Virus record (IMG/VR): IMGVR_UViG_3300034061_002830
Span: 1 to 32,830 of that record
Direction: 5' to 3' (one strand)
DNA from: a virus
Length of the DNA: 32,830 bases
Part shown: piece after piece, positions 7,983 to 14,880 of the stretch
Position numbering within the stretch: position 1 is the stretch's first letter
Layout: each line of letters opens with the position of its first letter
The notes under the pieces: generated by a model
Seen by the model: the letters and a program-made list of their open reading frames with translations, nothing else
Told to the model about the DNA's origin: nothing
The model's database searches: none
Made by a program: the position numbers and the translations under genes

Positions 7983-9263
7983 TTAACGCAATACCCAAGG
8001 ATTTGAATTTTTATACTTGTACGGGTCTGATTTTGGTTTAACTGGGGCAGAGCCTGCACCCATAAAGTCACGCGCTGCGATTGCGGCATAGCGTGCGGCG
8101 GACGCACCGTGCGATGTCCAGTCATGAATGGGGGAATCAGAGAAGCGCCCACGATCTTCATTCCATTTGTAAGAATGATTTTCCAGTGCGTGAATACCGT
8201 CTACGCATTTTTCTGCGTCAAAGGCCGACATTGCTATTGTCTGGCGCAATAAATCAATGCCAGGATTTATATCTTGTTCGCGCTCTAATACGATATTTTG
8301 AATTCCCAGCTTAGATAGCTGTAACGACACGCTATCGCCCCTAATATTGCCATGCCCACCATCATGAGGCAGAAAGTGCTTTGAGTATGTATATTGCTTA
8401 TTTAAAACGATGTTAGCGTAAAAACCTATCTGCTCGCCTGTATTTTCGTAATACTCCAGCCAACGCAATTCACGGCCAACCCATTGCAACCACCAAATGG
8501 CAGTAGCGTCGCCATATCCTAAATCCCAGGCTGTAAAGACGGGGGTTGCGGGGTTATATGGCACTGCGGTTATTCGCCCTTCTTCACGCGCCTTGGCTAG
8601 TTGTTTGGCATAGACTGCGCCACTACGTCGGGTGTCTGGCTCACCTTCCCAGATGTGCAAGAATGATTCGTAATCTTCGGCTTTAAGCTTTAGCATTTCC
8701 TTTCGAAGCACCTCTGGAAAAAATGGATTATCACGCCAGCTAACCTTCTTAGCAACAATGTCCGGCGACTGGGTGACAACAAAACGTTGATAGGTTGGAT
8801 CAGTAATGTTCTTAACGTTGAAGATAACCCAGATTTCGGAACCTTCCTTACGAATGGTTGGGATGAGGGTTTCCCATGAATGATTAGATACGTTTTCGGC
8901 CTCCTCCACAATAACCACATCAATGCCCTCAAAAGATTTAATTTGGCTGACGTTGTGTTTTAGGCCGCAGAATAAAAATTCCGTTCCGTTTATACCGATA
9001 ATGCTTTCTTTCTGGATTTTATAGAACGATTCTAGCCCGTGGCTAACGATCAAATCGGATAGAAGGCGGTGGATAGAGTCCCTTATAGATTTCTGTATCT
9101 CACGGGCGCACAAAAACCGCATTTTGTTCTTCATGCCGAGGACAAGCGCCGCCCGTGCTGCCGCATGGGATTTTGAACCACCCCTGCCACCAAATAAAAC
9201 CTTATAGCGTTTGGGCTCGAATAAGAATTTAAAAGCTTCAGGAATTTGAATATTAACTTGCAC
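7983..9263 (-). CDS. terL: Terminase large subunit
   Basis: The 426-residue packaging motor has an ATPase domain with Walker A GGRGGSKS (residues 25-32) and Walker B VVIVEEAE (about 116-122). Its C-terminal RNase-H-like nuclease has the acidic centres AWDLGYGD (Asp247), HDGG (Asp301) and a late Asp in DSPIHDWTSHGASAARY. This is the Terminase_3/PBSX-type arrangement. It translocates DNA through the portal and cuts concatemers. The start is a GTG at 9263, overlapping the preceding RHH gene by 11 bases with no separate Shine-Dalgarno, so translation is probably coupled. Confidence 0.93.
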   Translation of the reverse strand: MQVNIQIPEAFKFLFEPKRYKVLFGGRGGSKSHAAARAALVLGMKNKMRFLCAREIQKSIRDSIHRLLSDLIVSHGLESFYKIQKESIIGINGTEFLFCGLKHNVSQIKSFEGIDVVIVEEAENVSNHSWETLIPTIRKEGSEIWVIFNVKNITDPTYQRFVVTQSPDIVAKKVSWRDNPFFPEVLRKEMLKLKAEDYESFLHIWEGEPDTRRSGAVYAKQLAKAREEGRITAVPYNPATPVFTAWDLGYGDATAIWWLQWVGRELRWLEYYENTGEQIGFYANIVLNKQYTYSKHFLPHDGGHGNIRGDSVSLQLSKLGIQNIVLEREQDINPGIDLLRQTIAMSAFDAEKCVDGIHALENHSYKWNEDRGRFSDSPIHDWTSHGASAARYAAIAARDFMGAGSAPVKPKSDPYKYKNSNPWVLR

Positions 9264-9444
9264 GTTTAGCCATATATTCGCGCAATGCTGCGTTCATGTG
9301 TGATTGATAGCCTTTGCCCTGGGCTTTAAACCAATCAATTAAATCTTTATCAAAGCGAATAGTTATCTGCTTTTTGCAAAAATCGCGGCGCAAGCTGCCA
9401 GTGGAGTTACGGGTTTTTAACCCGCTGGCCGGATTTGCTTGCAT
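9253..9444 (-). CDS. BrnA-like ribbon-helix-helix protein
   Basis: The 63-residue protein carries an RHH-type segment: KKQITIRFDKDLIDWFKAQG (strand and first helix), then GYQSHMNAALREYM (second helix), the pattern of BrnA/CopG antitoxins. The start at 9444 has GAGGAG 9 bases upstream. No BrnT-like toxin gene is adjacent. It lies directly upstream of and overlaps TerL, so it may be an orphan antitoxin reused as a regulator, or a DNA-binding packaging accessory. Fold call good; role unknown. Confidence 0.75.
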   Translation of the reverse strand: MQANPASGLKTRNSTGSLRRDFCKKQITIRFDKDLIDWFKAQGKGYQSHMNAALREYMAKRAS

Positions 9445-9489
9445 TACTTCTAACTCCTCTAAGAACCGCAAATAGAACTTTTAATTCAA

Positions 9490-9696
9490 TCATACACCAT
9501 TTTTTGCCTCTTTGGCCGCTGCACGAATAGTGGCAATAACTCCGGGCAACTTAGAAAAGGCGTGTTGTCTATCAGCCTGCCAGTTTTCCTTTGTTTGGAC
9601 GCACGCAAGATTTTTAACGTGGGCCAACCCATACTCGATTTCTAACCTTCTGGCAATGTCTTCTAATTTAGCACTCAAGTCTTTTTTCTTAACCAT
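9490..9696 (-). CDS. Small protein of the packaging region, unknown function
   Basis: A 68-residue, mostly helical and basic protein (MVKKKDLSAKLEDIARRLEI at the start, IRAAAKEAKNGV at the end). The start at 9696 is chosen over 9702 because GAGG lies 6 bases upstream of it. It overlaps the small-terminase candidate by 8 bases. Position between terS-like and terL-like genes suggests a packaging or DNA-binding accessory, but no family is recognised. Confidence 0.6.
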   Translation of the reverse strand: MVKKKDLSAKLEDIARRLEIEYGLAHVKNLACVQTKENWQADRQHAFSKLPGVIATIRAAAKEAKNGV

Positions 9697-10015
9697 TTGC
9701 ATCCTCGCTTGGCTTAGCCGCTACAAAATTCACGTTTACGTCATGTTTAATGGGCTTATCAGGGTCGCCGCCCTCAATCTGGGAACGTTGCAGCTTAGGA
9801 ACGTGATATTCAATCACCGATTGAAATAACTCAAAAGCCTTTTGCGGCTCTGGCTTACCGCTTGAAACGCCTCTCGCAATATCATCAAGCCATTCTTGGA
9901 GCCTGTAAGCGTTGTTATCCACAAACAGCGCAATGGCCTCTCTCGCCTGTTGCGTGGCCTTGTTTGGTAGCCCTTTAGGTCTCCCCGGGCCAGCTGGCAT
10001 TTGTTTACGCGGCAT
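9689..10015 (-). CDS. Putative terminase small subunit
   Basis: The 108-residue product starts MPRKQMPAGPGRPKGLPNKA, the basic GRPKG-x-x-NK motif of DNA-binding phage proteins encoded just before terminase large subunits. It then has a helical part (AREAIALFVDNNAYRLQEWLDDIA) and EYHVPKLQR. This layout recurs in small-terminase candidates of alphaproteobacterial phages. Recognition of the packaging site is inferred from position and the basic motif; it is shorter than P22 gp3 (162), so a different regulator is possible. Confidence 0.6.
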   Translation of the reverse strand: MPRKQMPAGPGRPKGLPNKATQQAREAIALFVDNNAYRLQEWLDDIARGVSSGKPEPQKAFELFQSVIEYHVPKLQRSQIEGGDPDKPIKHDVNVNFVAAKPSEDANG

Positions 10016-10036
10016 GTTTTCCTAGGTTTTTAAAAC

Positions 10037-10087
10037 TTAGCAACCGACTTTTCCGCCCTTGCCTGTTTTCTTTTTCTTGCCCTTCAT
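10037..10087 (-). CDS. Lys/Gly-rich 16-residue micropeptide
   Basis: A mini-ORF encodes MKGKKKKTGKGGKVGC. Its ATG overlaps the stop of the HTH gene (ATGA) and GCGAGG lies 4 bases upstream, so translation initiation looks genuine. The product is almost entirely Lys and Gly with a terminal Cys. Such a peptide could bind nucleic acid, or translation of the frame may simply couple the HTH gene to what follows. Function unknown. Confidence 0.5.
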   Translation of the reverse strand: MKGKKKKTGKGGKVGC

Positions 10088-10281
10088 GGTGCCTCGCTTT
10101 CGTTTGAAAGTATGCCGTAGAAAGAGATATAGCGCAAGAGGATTTGCACTGGCTTGCCGATTTCTCTGTCGCCTGATTCGTATCGCCTGATTGTGCGCTC
10201 CTCTACCCCTATGGTGTTAGCCATTTGGGATATAGAGAGGCCTAGCTTGTGGCGGATGGTTTTGAATTGAGCGGGTGTCAA
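10084..10281 (-). CDS. HTH (Xre/Cro-type) transcriptional regulator
   Basis: The 65-residue protein has a single helix-turn-helix unit: FKTIRHKLGLSISQMANTIG, then VEERTIRRYESGDREIGKPV, the Cro/CI-like pattern with the ERTIRRYESG recognition region, and a short C-terminal helix. It starts at a TTG (10281) overlapping the upstream stop (TTGA); a stop lies in frame just before, and the N-terminus MTPAQFKTIRHKLG matches the family length. It is the only Xre-type regulator seen and is a candidate for the protein that binds the TTGTCAA dyads at three promoter regions. No peptidase domain is present, so it is not a LexA/CI-type self-cleaving repressor. Confidence 0.85.
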   Translation of the reverse strand: MTPAQFKTIRHKLGLSISQMANTIGVEERTIRRYESGDREIGKPVQILLRYISFYGILSNESEAP

Positions 10282-10415
10282 TTGATGTTACCCATTGCAT
10301 CGGTTGTTTGCATAACCATGCGCTCAAGGACTTGGGCTTTGCCGTGAAAGTGACCAGCAAGTGCACCAATGGCAAGGCCAAGGATTAATGCTAGTGTTGT
10401 TGTAATGGTTTTCAT
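10278..10415 (-). CDS. Small single-span membrane protein
   Basis: A 45-residue ORF, first in its transcript: a hydrophobic N-terminus (TTTLALILGLAIGALAG, residues about 5-21) followed by a soluble tail rich in Met and Gln (AQVLERMVMQTTDAMGNIN). GGAG lies 6 bases before the ATG at 10415. It overlaps the TTG start of the HTH gene. It may be a membrane anchor, host-function modulator or superinfection factor; no family is recognised. Confidence 0.65.
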   Translation of the reverse strand: MKTITTTLALILGLAIGALAGHFHGKAQVLERMVMQTTDAMGNIN

Positions 10416-10457
10416 TTTCATCTCCTGTTGTTGGCGGGCTGTTTGCCCTATGTCCCC

Positions 10458-10486
10458 AATATGCCATGCATAATCGGTATTGTCAA
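10458..10486 (-). promoter_or_regulatory. Sigma70-like promoter for the leftward packaging/structural operon
   Basis: On the minus strand TTGACA (10486-10481), a 17-base spacer and CATATT (10463-10458). The predicted start near 10451 leaves a leader of about 35 bases before the ATG at 10415. The -35 lies in the dyad TATTGTCAATA (10478-10488), shared with the 17.4 kb promoter region. Confidence 0.7.
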
Positions 10487-10499
10487 TAACTTTTTTAAA

Positions 10500-11045
10500 T
10501 TATTTTAGCCCCTGTTTTGCTATGGATTTTGCCTCGTCCAGGCTATACGAAACCGAGATCATGCCTAAAGCCCGGGCGTACTTGTCCGCCTTCTGCCGCC
10601 AATATTCGGCGCTATCCATGCCTTGCGCTGATTTTGGAACCCAATTTGCATGAGCATCCACTATGCCCGATTTTTTGGGTTGTGGTGCGGTTGTTTTTTG
10701 GCTGGTTCTGTCTATGCAGCCGCCACCATTGAACGCTTCCAGACCCCCTAATTTTTGATTTCTGTGCCCATCTATGCCCCACACCACAACCGACTTGCCG
10801 CTTCGGCTGCAATTTGACCGCCTTCCGGTATCCGTAACCAGCCCTTGCGTCGTTAGTTGGCTTCGGCGTGGCTGTACTGATTCGTAGGCGTAACCCATCT
10901 CTTTGCAAAGTTGCCAGTCTGTCCCTTCCCAGCCTGATTTAAAAATCTCCAAGGCTTCGGCAAGCAGGCTTTCCGCATCGACGGTTTCGGCTGCTGCCTG
11001 TGAGGTTTCTCGCCCGGGGGCGTATCCTGCTGTGTGTGGGTACAT
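10500..11045 (-). CDS. Winged-helix-like phage protein, replication operon
   Basis: A 181-residue protein starting MYPHTAGYAPGRETSQ at 11045, directly after the DnaB stop (TAAGATG). Residues about 35-90 look like a winged helix: WQLCKEMGYAYESVQPRRSQ then LTTQGLVTDTGRRSNCSRSG and KSVVVWGI, a pattern common in phage proteins next to replicative helicases. The C-terminal part (SAEYWRQKADKYARALGM) is helical. It could be a helicase loader or regulator. A longer frame exists upstream but lies wholly inside dnaB and is not used. It ends at 10500, just outside the leftward promoter at 10486. Confidence 0.65.
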   Translation of the reverse strand: MYPHTAGYAPGRETSQAAAETVDAESLLAEALEIFKSGWEGTDWQLCKEMGYAYESVQPRRSQLTTQGLVTDTGRRSNCSRSGKSVVVWGIDGHRNQKLGGLEAFNGGGCIDRTSQKTTAPQPKKSGIVDAHANWVPKSAQGMDSAEYWRQKADKYARALGMISVSYSLDEAKSIAKQGLK

Positions 11046-11046
11046 C

Positions 11047-12444
11047 TTAGACTCCGTAAATTTGTTGTTGAAGGTTGTAGAAACTTGTGAACTTGCCATC
11101 AAAGCCAGTTTGAATATCCGCCATCGGTCCGTGACGGTTTTTGGCCAAGATGATTTCTGCTGTCCCTCTGGACGCGCTGATTTTATCTTCCCACTCCGAA
11201 ACTCTCCTGCGGTATCTTTCGTCTGTTTCCTCTGCGCCAATGCTAGGCTTGTTCCCCTGCAGGTAATATTCCTCGCGAAAAACAAACATCACCACGTCCG
11301 CGTCCTGCTCAATAGAACCTGATTCGCGCAAATCACCAAGAAGTGGGCGTTTATTTACCCGTGTCTCCGTCTGGCGTGAAAGCTGTGAAAGAGCCAAAAC
11401 AGGGACGTTTAATTCCTTCGCCAAGCATTTGAGCCCCCTAGTAATCTCCGAAACTTCATTGACGCGATTTTCTGATCTTTTATCCCCGGACATAAGCTGT
11501 AAATAATCAATCACTATCAAATCAAGACCACGCTGCCGCTTTAACTTTTTGGCCTGCGCCCTAACAGCCGAAACGCTTTGAGCTGGCGTGTCGTTAACAT
11601 ACATTCTAAGCTTTTTCATATTTCCAGACGTTTCAACAATGCTAGCCATCTGAGCAGAACTAATCATCCCCCTACGCATATCCTCAGCAGGAACCTTGCA
11701 CTCTGCCGCAACAATTCTCCCCCATAGCTGTGATTTTGACATTTCCAAAGAAAAGAACCCGACCGAATATCCATCCTTCACGGCATTGACGGCAAAGTTT
11801 GTAGCAAGGGCAGTCTTGCCCATTCCGGGACGACCAGCCAAAATAACCAAGTCGGATGGATGTAGGCCGCCAAGATTTTCGTCAAGATTTATTATCCCAG
11901 TTGGAACACCGATAATTTTCTTTTCTGACTTGTAAGCAGATTCGGTTGCTTGCAAAAATTCATCAATTGCATCTTCAACTGGCGCAAACCCATTCAATGC
12001 GCCTGCACTCTCCGAAATTCTGTAAAGCGTGTCTTGAAGTGATTCGGATATTGCATCGGAGGATAGCTCGTAACTCGAAGCACCGGGAATAATTTCTTTT
12101 ACAGCTGTCTCACAAGCAAACAGTATTTTCCTGCGTTTGAAAAAATCAATGATTATCTCGGCAGTGTCGCGAACCCCTATCGAAGTCGCGCAAGAACCAG
12201 CCAAGCTTTGCAAGTAATCAGGCGGAAGCTCTGACGGGTCAGAAAAAAATGGGCTAAGAGACATAGCACTAGCATTTTGCCGATTTACAACCCTAGATCT
12301 GATTGCGTCATAAATCTTCTGGTGTATCGGGATATAAAAATGCTCTGATTTTAGTATATCCGCAACGCTGTCTATCGAATCGTTGTCGGACAACAAAACC
12401 CCCAAAACCAATTTTTCAGCATCTTCGTTAAATAGATTTTGCAT
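11047..12444 (-). CDS. dnaB: Replicative DNA helicase, DnaB family
   Basis: The 465-residue protein has the full DnaB layout: an N-terminal helical domain (NLFNEDAEKLVLGVLLSDND), a linker, and a RecA-like domain with Walker A GRPGMGKT (204-211), FFSLEMSKSQL, Walker B LIVIDYLQL (Asp313), and the late motif LLGDLRESGSIEQDADVVMF. It unwinds DNA at the phage fork. Its start overlaps the DUF1376 initiator gene by 17 bases, so initiator and helicase are probably made together, as with lambda O/P or P22 18/12. Length is normal. Confidence 0.95.
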   Translation of the reverse strand: MQNLFNEDAEKLVLGVLLSDNDSIDSVADILKSEHFYIPIHQKIYDAIRSRVVNRQNASAMSLSPFFSDPSELPPDYLQSLAGSCATSIGVRDTAEIIIDFFKRRKILFACETAVKEIIPGASSYELSSDAISESLQDTLYRISESAGALNGFAPVEDAIDEFLQATESAYKSEKKIIGVPTGIINLDENLGGLHPSDLVILAGRPGMGKTALATNFAVNAVKDGYSVGFFSLEMSKSQLWGRIVAAECKVPAEDMRRGMISSAQMASIVETSGNMKKLRMYVNDTPAQSVSAVRAQAKKLKRQRGLDLIVIDYLQLMSGDKRSENRVNEVSEITRGLKCLAKELNVPVLALSQLSRQTETRVNKRPLLGDLRESGSIEQDADVVMFVFREEYYLQGNKPSIGAEETDERYRRRVSEWEDKISASRGTAEIILAKNRHGPMADIQTGFDGKFTSFYNLQQQIYGV

Positions 12445-13108
12445 GACCAGCCCCCTTGTAGCTTACGATGTTGACCCAGTGTTCCCTCGATAATGGCTTC
12501 GGATTCCTGTCCCGCATATACCGAAACTTTCCAAGAATAGCCTTATCGTCTAGCCCAACCTCATAGGCAAAATCATACCAGCCGTCAGGGAGAATATCGC
12601 AGTCTATCAAAAGCGGGTCATATCCCGCCTCCCCCTTCTTTGCTGTCCTAACCTCTTCGGCTGTGAATGGCCTAGCTAGTTTTATATAACTCTGGTTATT
12701 GGTTATTGGTTTATGGTTTATGGTTACTGGTTCTTGGTTACTGGTTGCTTGTAGGGTATTTGTAGGGGGGGTAGTAGGGTGGGTTACTAAGCTATTGTTT
12801 TTCTTAGAACGCCCCCCACGTGCTCCAGCCTCTTTCTGTGCAATGTATGTTCTAATCTGGTTATCGGCGTAGCTGTGATGCCAGTTCTTGTCGTCACCCA
12901 GATAGAAAAATTCAGACAAAACAGATGCAACAATTTCTGTTTTATCGCCCATTCGAATCAGTCGTGCAACTGCCTTTGGGTCGTTTTGTATTGGAAGTTC
13001 GTTGTCGTAGTAATAATCAAGAAGCCGCCTATAAGCCAAATCCTCTGATTCTGTAAGGTGACCTGTTTTCTTTGCGTAGTCGCCAATGTGAAAACTATAG
13101 TATTTCAT
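12428..13108 (-). CDS. DUF1376 (YdaU-like) replication initiator
   Basis: A 226-residue protein with the DUF1376 N-terminal domain: YYSFHIGDYAKKTGHLTESE, then DLAYRRLLDYYYDNELPI and ADNQIRTYIAQKEAGARGG. A low-complexity Asn/Gln/Pro/Thr linker (residues about 120-138) is encoded by eight tandem 7-bp repeats. The C-terminal domain (LIDCDILPDGWYDFAYEVGL) is helical and basic. Together with the following dnaB this resembles lambda O or P22 gp18: an initiator whose gene contains the origin. The start at 13108 overlaps the previous stop (ATGA) and has GGGGTG upstream. Confidence 0.8.
   Translation of the reverse strand: MKYYSFHIGDYAKKTGHLTESEDLAYRRLLDYYYDNELPIQNDPKAVARLIRMGDKTEIVASVLSEFFYLGDDKNWHHSYADNQIRTYIAQKEAGARGGRSKKNNSLVTHPTTPPTNTLQATSNQEPVTINHKPITNNQSYIKLARPFTAEEVRTAKKGEAGYDPLLIDCDILPDGWYDFAYEVGLDDKAILGKFRYMRDRNPKPLSREHWVNIVSYKGAGHAKSI
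12694..12749. repeat. Eight tandem 7-bp iterons, candidate replication origin
   Basis: Eight contiguous heptamers beginning GGTT (plus strand GGTTATT twice, GGTTTAT twice, then GGTTACT, GGTTCTT, GGTTACT, GGTTGCT). They fall in the linker-coding part of the initiator gene. An AT-rich stretch (TTTTATATAAC, 12680-12690) lies on one side and a G-rich TAGGG-containing stretch (about 12750-12783) on the other. Origin iterons inside the initiator gene are the arrangement known from lambda O. The origin role is inferred. Confidence 0.65.
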
Positions 13109-13323
13109 TGCGCACCCCCAAATGAATAAAGGGTGCAAGACTCTGTTTTTTCCTTTACGACCAATCCCAAAAGAAGAAGCTCATAAAGTGCTTTTTTCAC
13201 GCAATTCTTGTGAAATCCGGTTGCGGACTTTATAACACTCTTTGGGTGGAATCCTGGGTTTTTTGAGAGCCATGCCAGAATAACTGCTCGTGTGTATCGT
13301 AGTTTTTTCACCTGTGCCTCCAT
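13105..13323 (-). CDS. Small winged-helix-like DNA-binding protein
   Basis: First gene of the leftward early operon. From the ATG at 13323 it has 72 residues: KKLRYTRAVILAWLSKNPGF, then HPKSVIKSATGFHKNCVKKA and LYELLLLGLVVKEKTES, the helix-helix-wing pattern of MarR/GntR-like winged helices. An alternative ATG at 13365 would add 14 residues; I prefer 13323 because GGAAG lies just upstream, but this is not decisive. Its stop overlaps the initiator ATG. It may control the early operon or assist initiation. Confidence 0.65.
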   Translation of the reverse strand: MEAQVKKLRYTRAVILAWLSKNPGFHPKSVIKSATGFHKNCVKKALYELLLLGLVVKEKTESCTLYSFGGAQ

Positions 13324-13461
13324 GCGCTTCCAAACGCATCCTGTGATAATTGTAGGGGTCACCATAACTCACAGGAAATTATGGCGAGGCAATTTGGAAG
13401 TCCAGAATCACCCCAACAGCTAATTTATATGATTCTGTTAAAAAGTAAATAGGGGAAAGGC

Positions 13462-13509
13462 GCTAGGCTCTGTGGTGCAGATCACGGAGAATGAAAAAGC
13501 GAGCCTAGC
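13462..13509. repeat. 9-bp inverted repeat in the leftward leader
   Basis: GCTAGGCTC (13462-13470) and GAGCCTAGC (13501-13509) are perfect inverted copies 30 bases apart. The right arm coincides with the predicted start of the leftward early transcript, so the repeat would fold at its 5' end. It may be an operator, an RNA stabiliser or part of an antitermination or attenuation signal; no U-run follows it. Confidence 0.55.
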
Positions 13510-13515
13510 CATTAC

Positions 13516-13543
13516 AAAATAACATTTACCAAGATTCTGTCAA
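13516..13543 (-). promoter_or_regulatory. Leftward early promoter (replication genes)
   Basis: On the minus strand TTGACA (13543-13538), a 16-base spacer and TATTTT (13521-13516). The predicted start is near 13509. Its -35 overlaps a GATTC (GANTC) methylation-type site and faces the rightward promoter 17 bases away. Confidence 0.55.
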
Positions 13544-13560
13544 TAATTAAAATTATTGTG

Positions 13561-13588
13561 TTGACAATACTGGCTAGATTGTTATTAT
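13561..13588 (+). promoter_or_regulatory. Rightward early promoter (recombination genes)
   Basis: TTGACA (13561-13566), a 16-base spacer and TATTAT (13583-13588). The predicted start lies about 24 bases before the ATG at 13619, with GGAG as the ribosome site. The -35 sits in TTGACAATAC, which is shared with the leftward promoter at 10.48 kb. Confidence 0.75.
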
Positions 13589-13618
13589 CAATACAGCCAA
13601 CAACACGGAGAATCAGGC

Positions 13619-14260
13619 ATGACAGATCAAAAAACAGAAGAAAAAGAACAGCAAAAAATAACTGGAAATGTGTATCAATTAATCGCAGCCATCACCGGTG
13701 AGCTAGCAAAAGAAGGAATATCTAAAGACAAAAAAAACCTGCAACAAGGTTATAACTTTCGTGGAATTGACGATGTTTATTCTGCCCTGTCTAACAAATT
13801 GGCCAAATACGGCCTTTGTATTTTGCCCAAAGTCACGGCAAGGGACGTAAGCGAAAAAACCACGGCCAAGGGTGGGACGTTGTTTTATACCATTTTAACT
13901 ATGGATTATACATTTGTTTCGTCGCACGATGGCACGACGCACACCATTACAGTTATTGGTGAAGCAATGGATTCTGGTGACAAATCCACAAACAAGGCCA
14001 TGTCTGCCGCTTATAAATATGCTTGCCTTCAAACATTTTGCATTCCAACGGAAGGGGATAACGACGCAGATTCAACAACACACGAAGTCGCGGCGCGCCT
14101 GACTAAAGAGCAAGAAGCCAGTCTGGTTGAATGGCTTGAAGCGGCAAAAATGGACAAGTCTAAACTTCTTCAAGCCTATAATGTATCAAAACTAACAGAC
14201 CTGTCCCCTGCACAATACCAAAATGCTGTTGCAAGGCTAAAAGAAAGATCGGGGCAGTAA
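13619..14260 (+). CDS. ERF-family single-strand annealing protein
   Basis: The 213-residue protein carries the ERF superfamily signature: a helical N-terminus, QGYNFRGIDDVYSALSNKLAKYG (residues about 42-64), then a strand-rich core and KATNKAMS-like motif GDKSTNKAMSAAYKYACLQTF near residues 122-142. It anneals complementary single strands during recombination and repair of phage DNA, like P22 Erf. The C-terminal third (residues about 160-213) is a separate helical tail. First gene of the rightward operon, stop overlapping the next ATG (TAATG). Confidence 0.9.
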   Translation: MTDQKTEEKEQQKITGNVYQLIAAITGELAKEGISKDKKNLQQGYNFRGIDDVYSALSNKLAKYGLCILPKVTARDVSEKTTAKGGTLFYTILTMDYTFVSSHDGTTHTITVIGEAMDSGDKSTNKAMSAAYKYACLQTFCIPTEGDNDADSTTHEVAARLTKEQEASLVEWLEAAKMDKSKLLQAYNVSKLTDLSPAQYQNAVARLKERSGQ

Positions 14261-14880
14261 TGACACCCGAAGAACGCGAGGCATGGCTTCAGGCCAGATG
14301 TGGCAAAGTTGGCGCTTCTATGATTCACGCAATTATGGCGCGCACAAAGTCAGGCTATTCTGCCAGCCGTGATAACTACATGAGCGATTTACTTATAGAG
14401 CGACTTACTGGCAGACCGACTGAAACTTATCAAAGTGAGGCAATGTTGCATGGAATCAATACGGAACCACAAGCCAAGGCCTTCTATGAATTAGAAACAG
14501 GAAATCAGGTTGTGAATGTTGGGTTTATGCTTCACCCTGAAATCACCGAGGCCGGTGCCTCGCCTGATGGTTTAATCGGTGATGATGGTCTGATAGAGGT
14601 GAAGTGCAAGAACACAGCGAATCACATTGATTTTCTGTTAAATGAAAAAATTGAACAAAAGCACATTTATCAAATGCAATGGCAAATGGAAGTCACCGGG
14701 CGTAAATGGTGTGACTTTGTAAGCTTCGACAATCGTTTGCCAGAACGCCTGCAAATGAAAATTGTTAGGGTTGAACGCAATGATTCCCTAATTGCCGAGA
14801 TTAAGGATGAAGTGATAAAGTTTCTTGGCGAACTTGATGAAAAACTAATTAAACTGGAAGGACTAACCAATGACAACTAA
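14260..14880 (+). CDS. YqaJ/lambda-type 5'-3' exonuclease
   Basis: A 206-residue nuclease. The N-terminus EEREAWLQARCGKVGASMI matches the YqaJ/lambda-Exo domain. The catalytic PD-(D/E)xK elements are visible as GASPDGLIGDDGLIEVKCKN (Asp, Glu and Lys in the SPDG...EVKC pattern, residues about 94-113) followed by HIYQMQWQMEVTGRKWCDFV. It resects double-stranded ends to give single strands for the ERF partner. Adjacency to the annealing protein is the classic Red-like pairing. Confidence 0.92.
   Translation: MTPEEREAWLQARCGKVGASMIHAIMARTKSGYSASRDNYMSDLLIERLTGRPTETYQSEAMLHGINTEPQAKAFYELETGNQVVNVGFMLHPEITEAGASPDGLIGDDGLIEVKCKNTANHIDFLLNEKIEQKHIYQMQWQMEVTGRKWCDFVSFDNRLPERLQMKIVRVERNDSLIAEIKDEVIKFLGELDEKLIKLEGLTNDN

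Larger units (their letters stand above)
13324..13618. other. Divergent early control region
   Basis: About 295 bases between the leftward replication genes and the rightward recombination genes. It holds two opposed promoters, a 9-bp inverted repeat, four GANTC sites (13405, 13431, 13533, 13610) and two TTGTCAA-type half-operators. A ribosome-site-preceded five-codon frame (MKKRA, ATG at 13491) is also present but too short to call. Confidence 0.6.

Noticed and set aside
10500-11285. Longer version of the winged-helix gene starting inside dnaB
   Set aside because: The extra 80 codons overlap dnaB in another frame and look like a shadow; the ATG at 11045 follows the dnaB stop.
12428-13108. 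CRISPR-like array from the short repeats at 12694
   Set aside because: Units are contiguous 7-mers without spacers and lie inside a coding gene.
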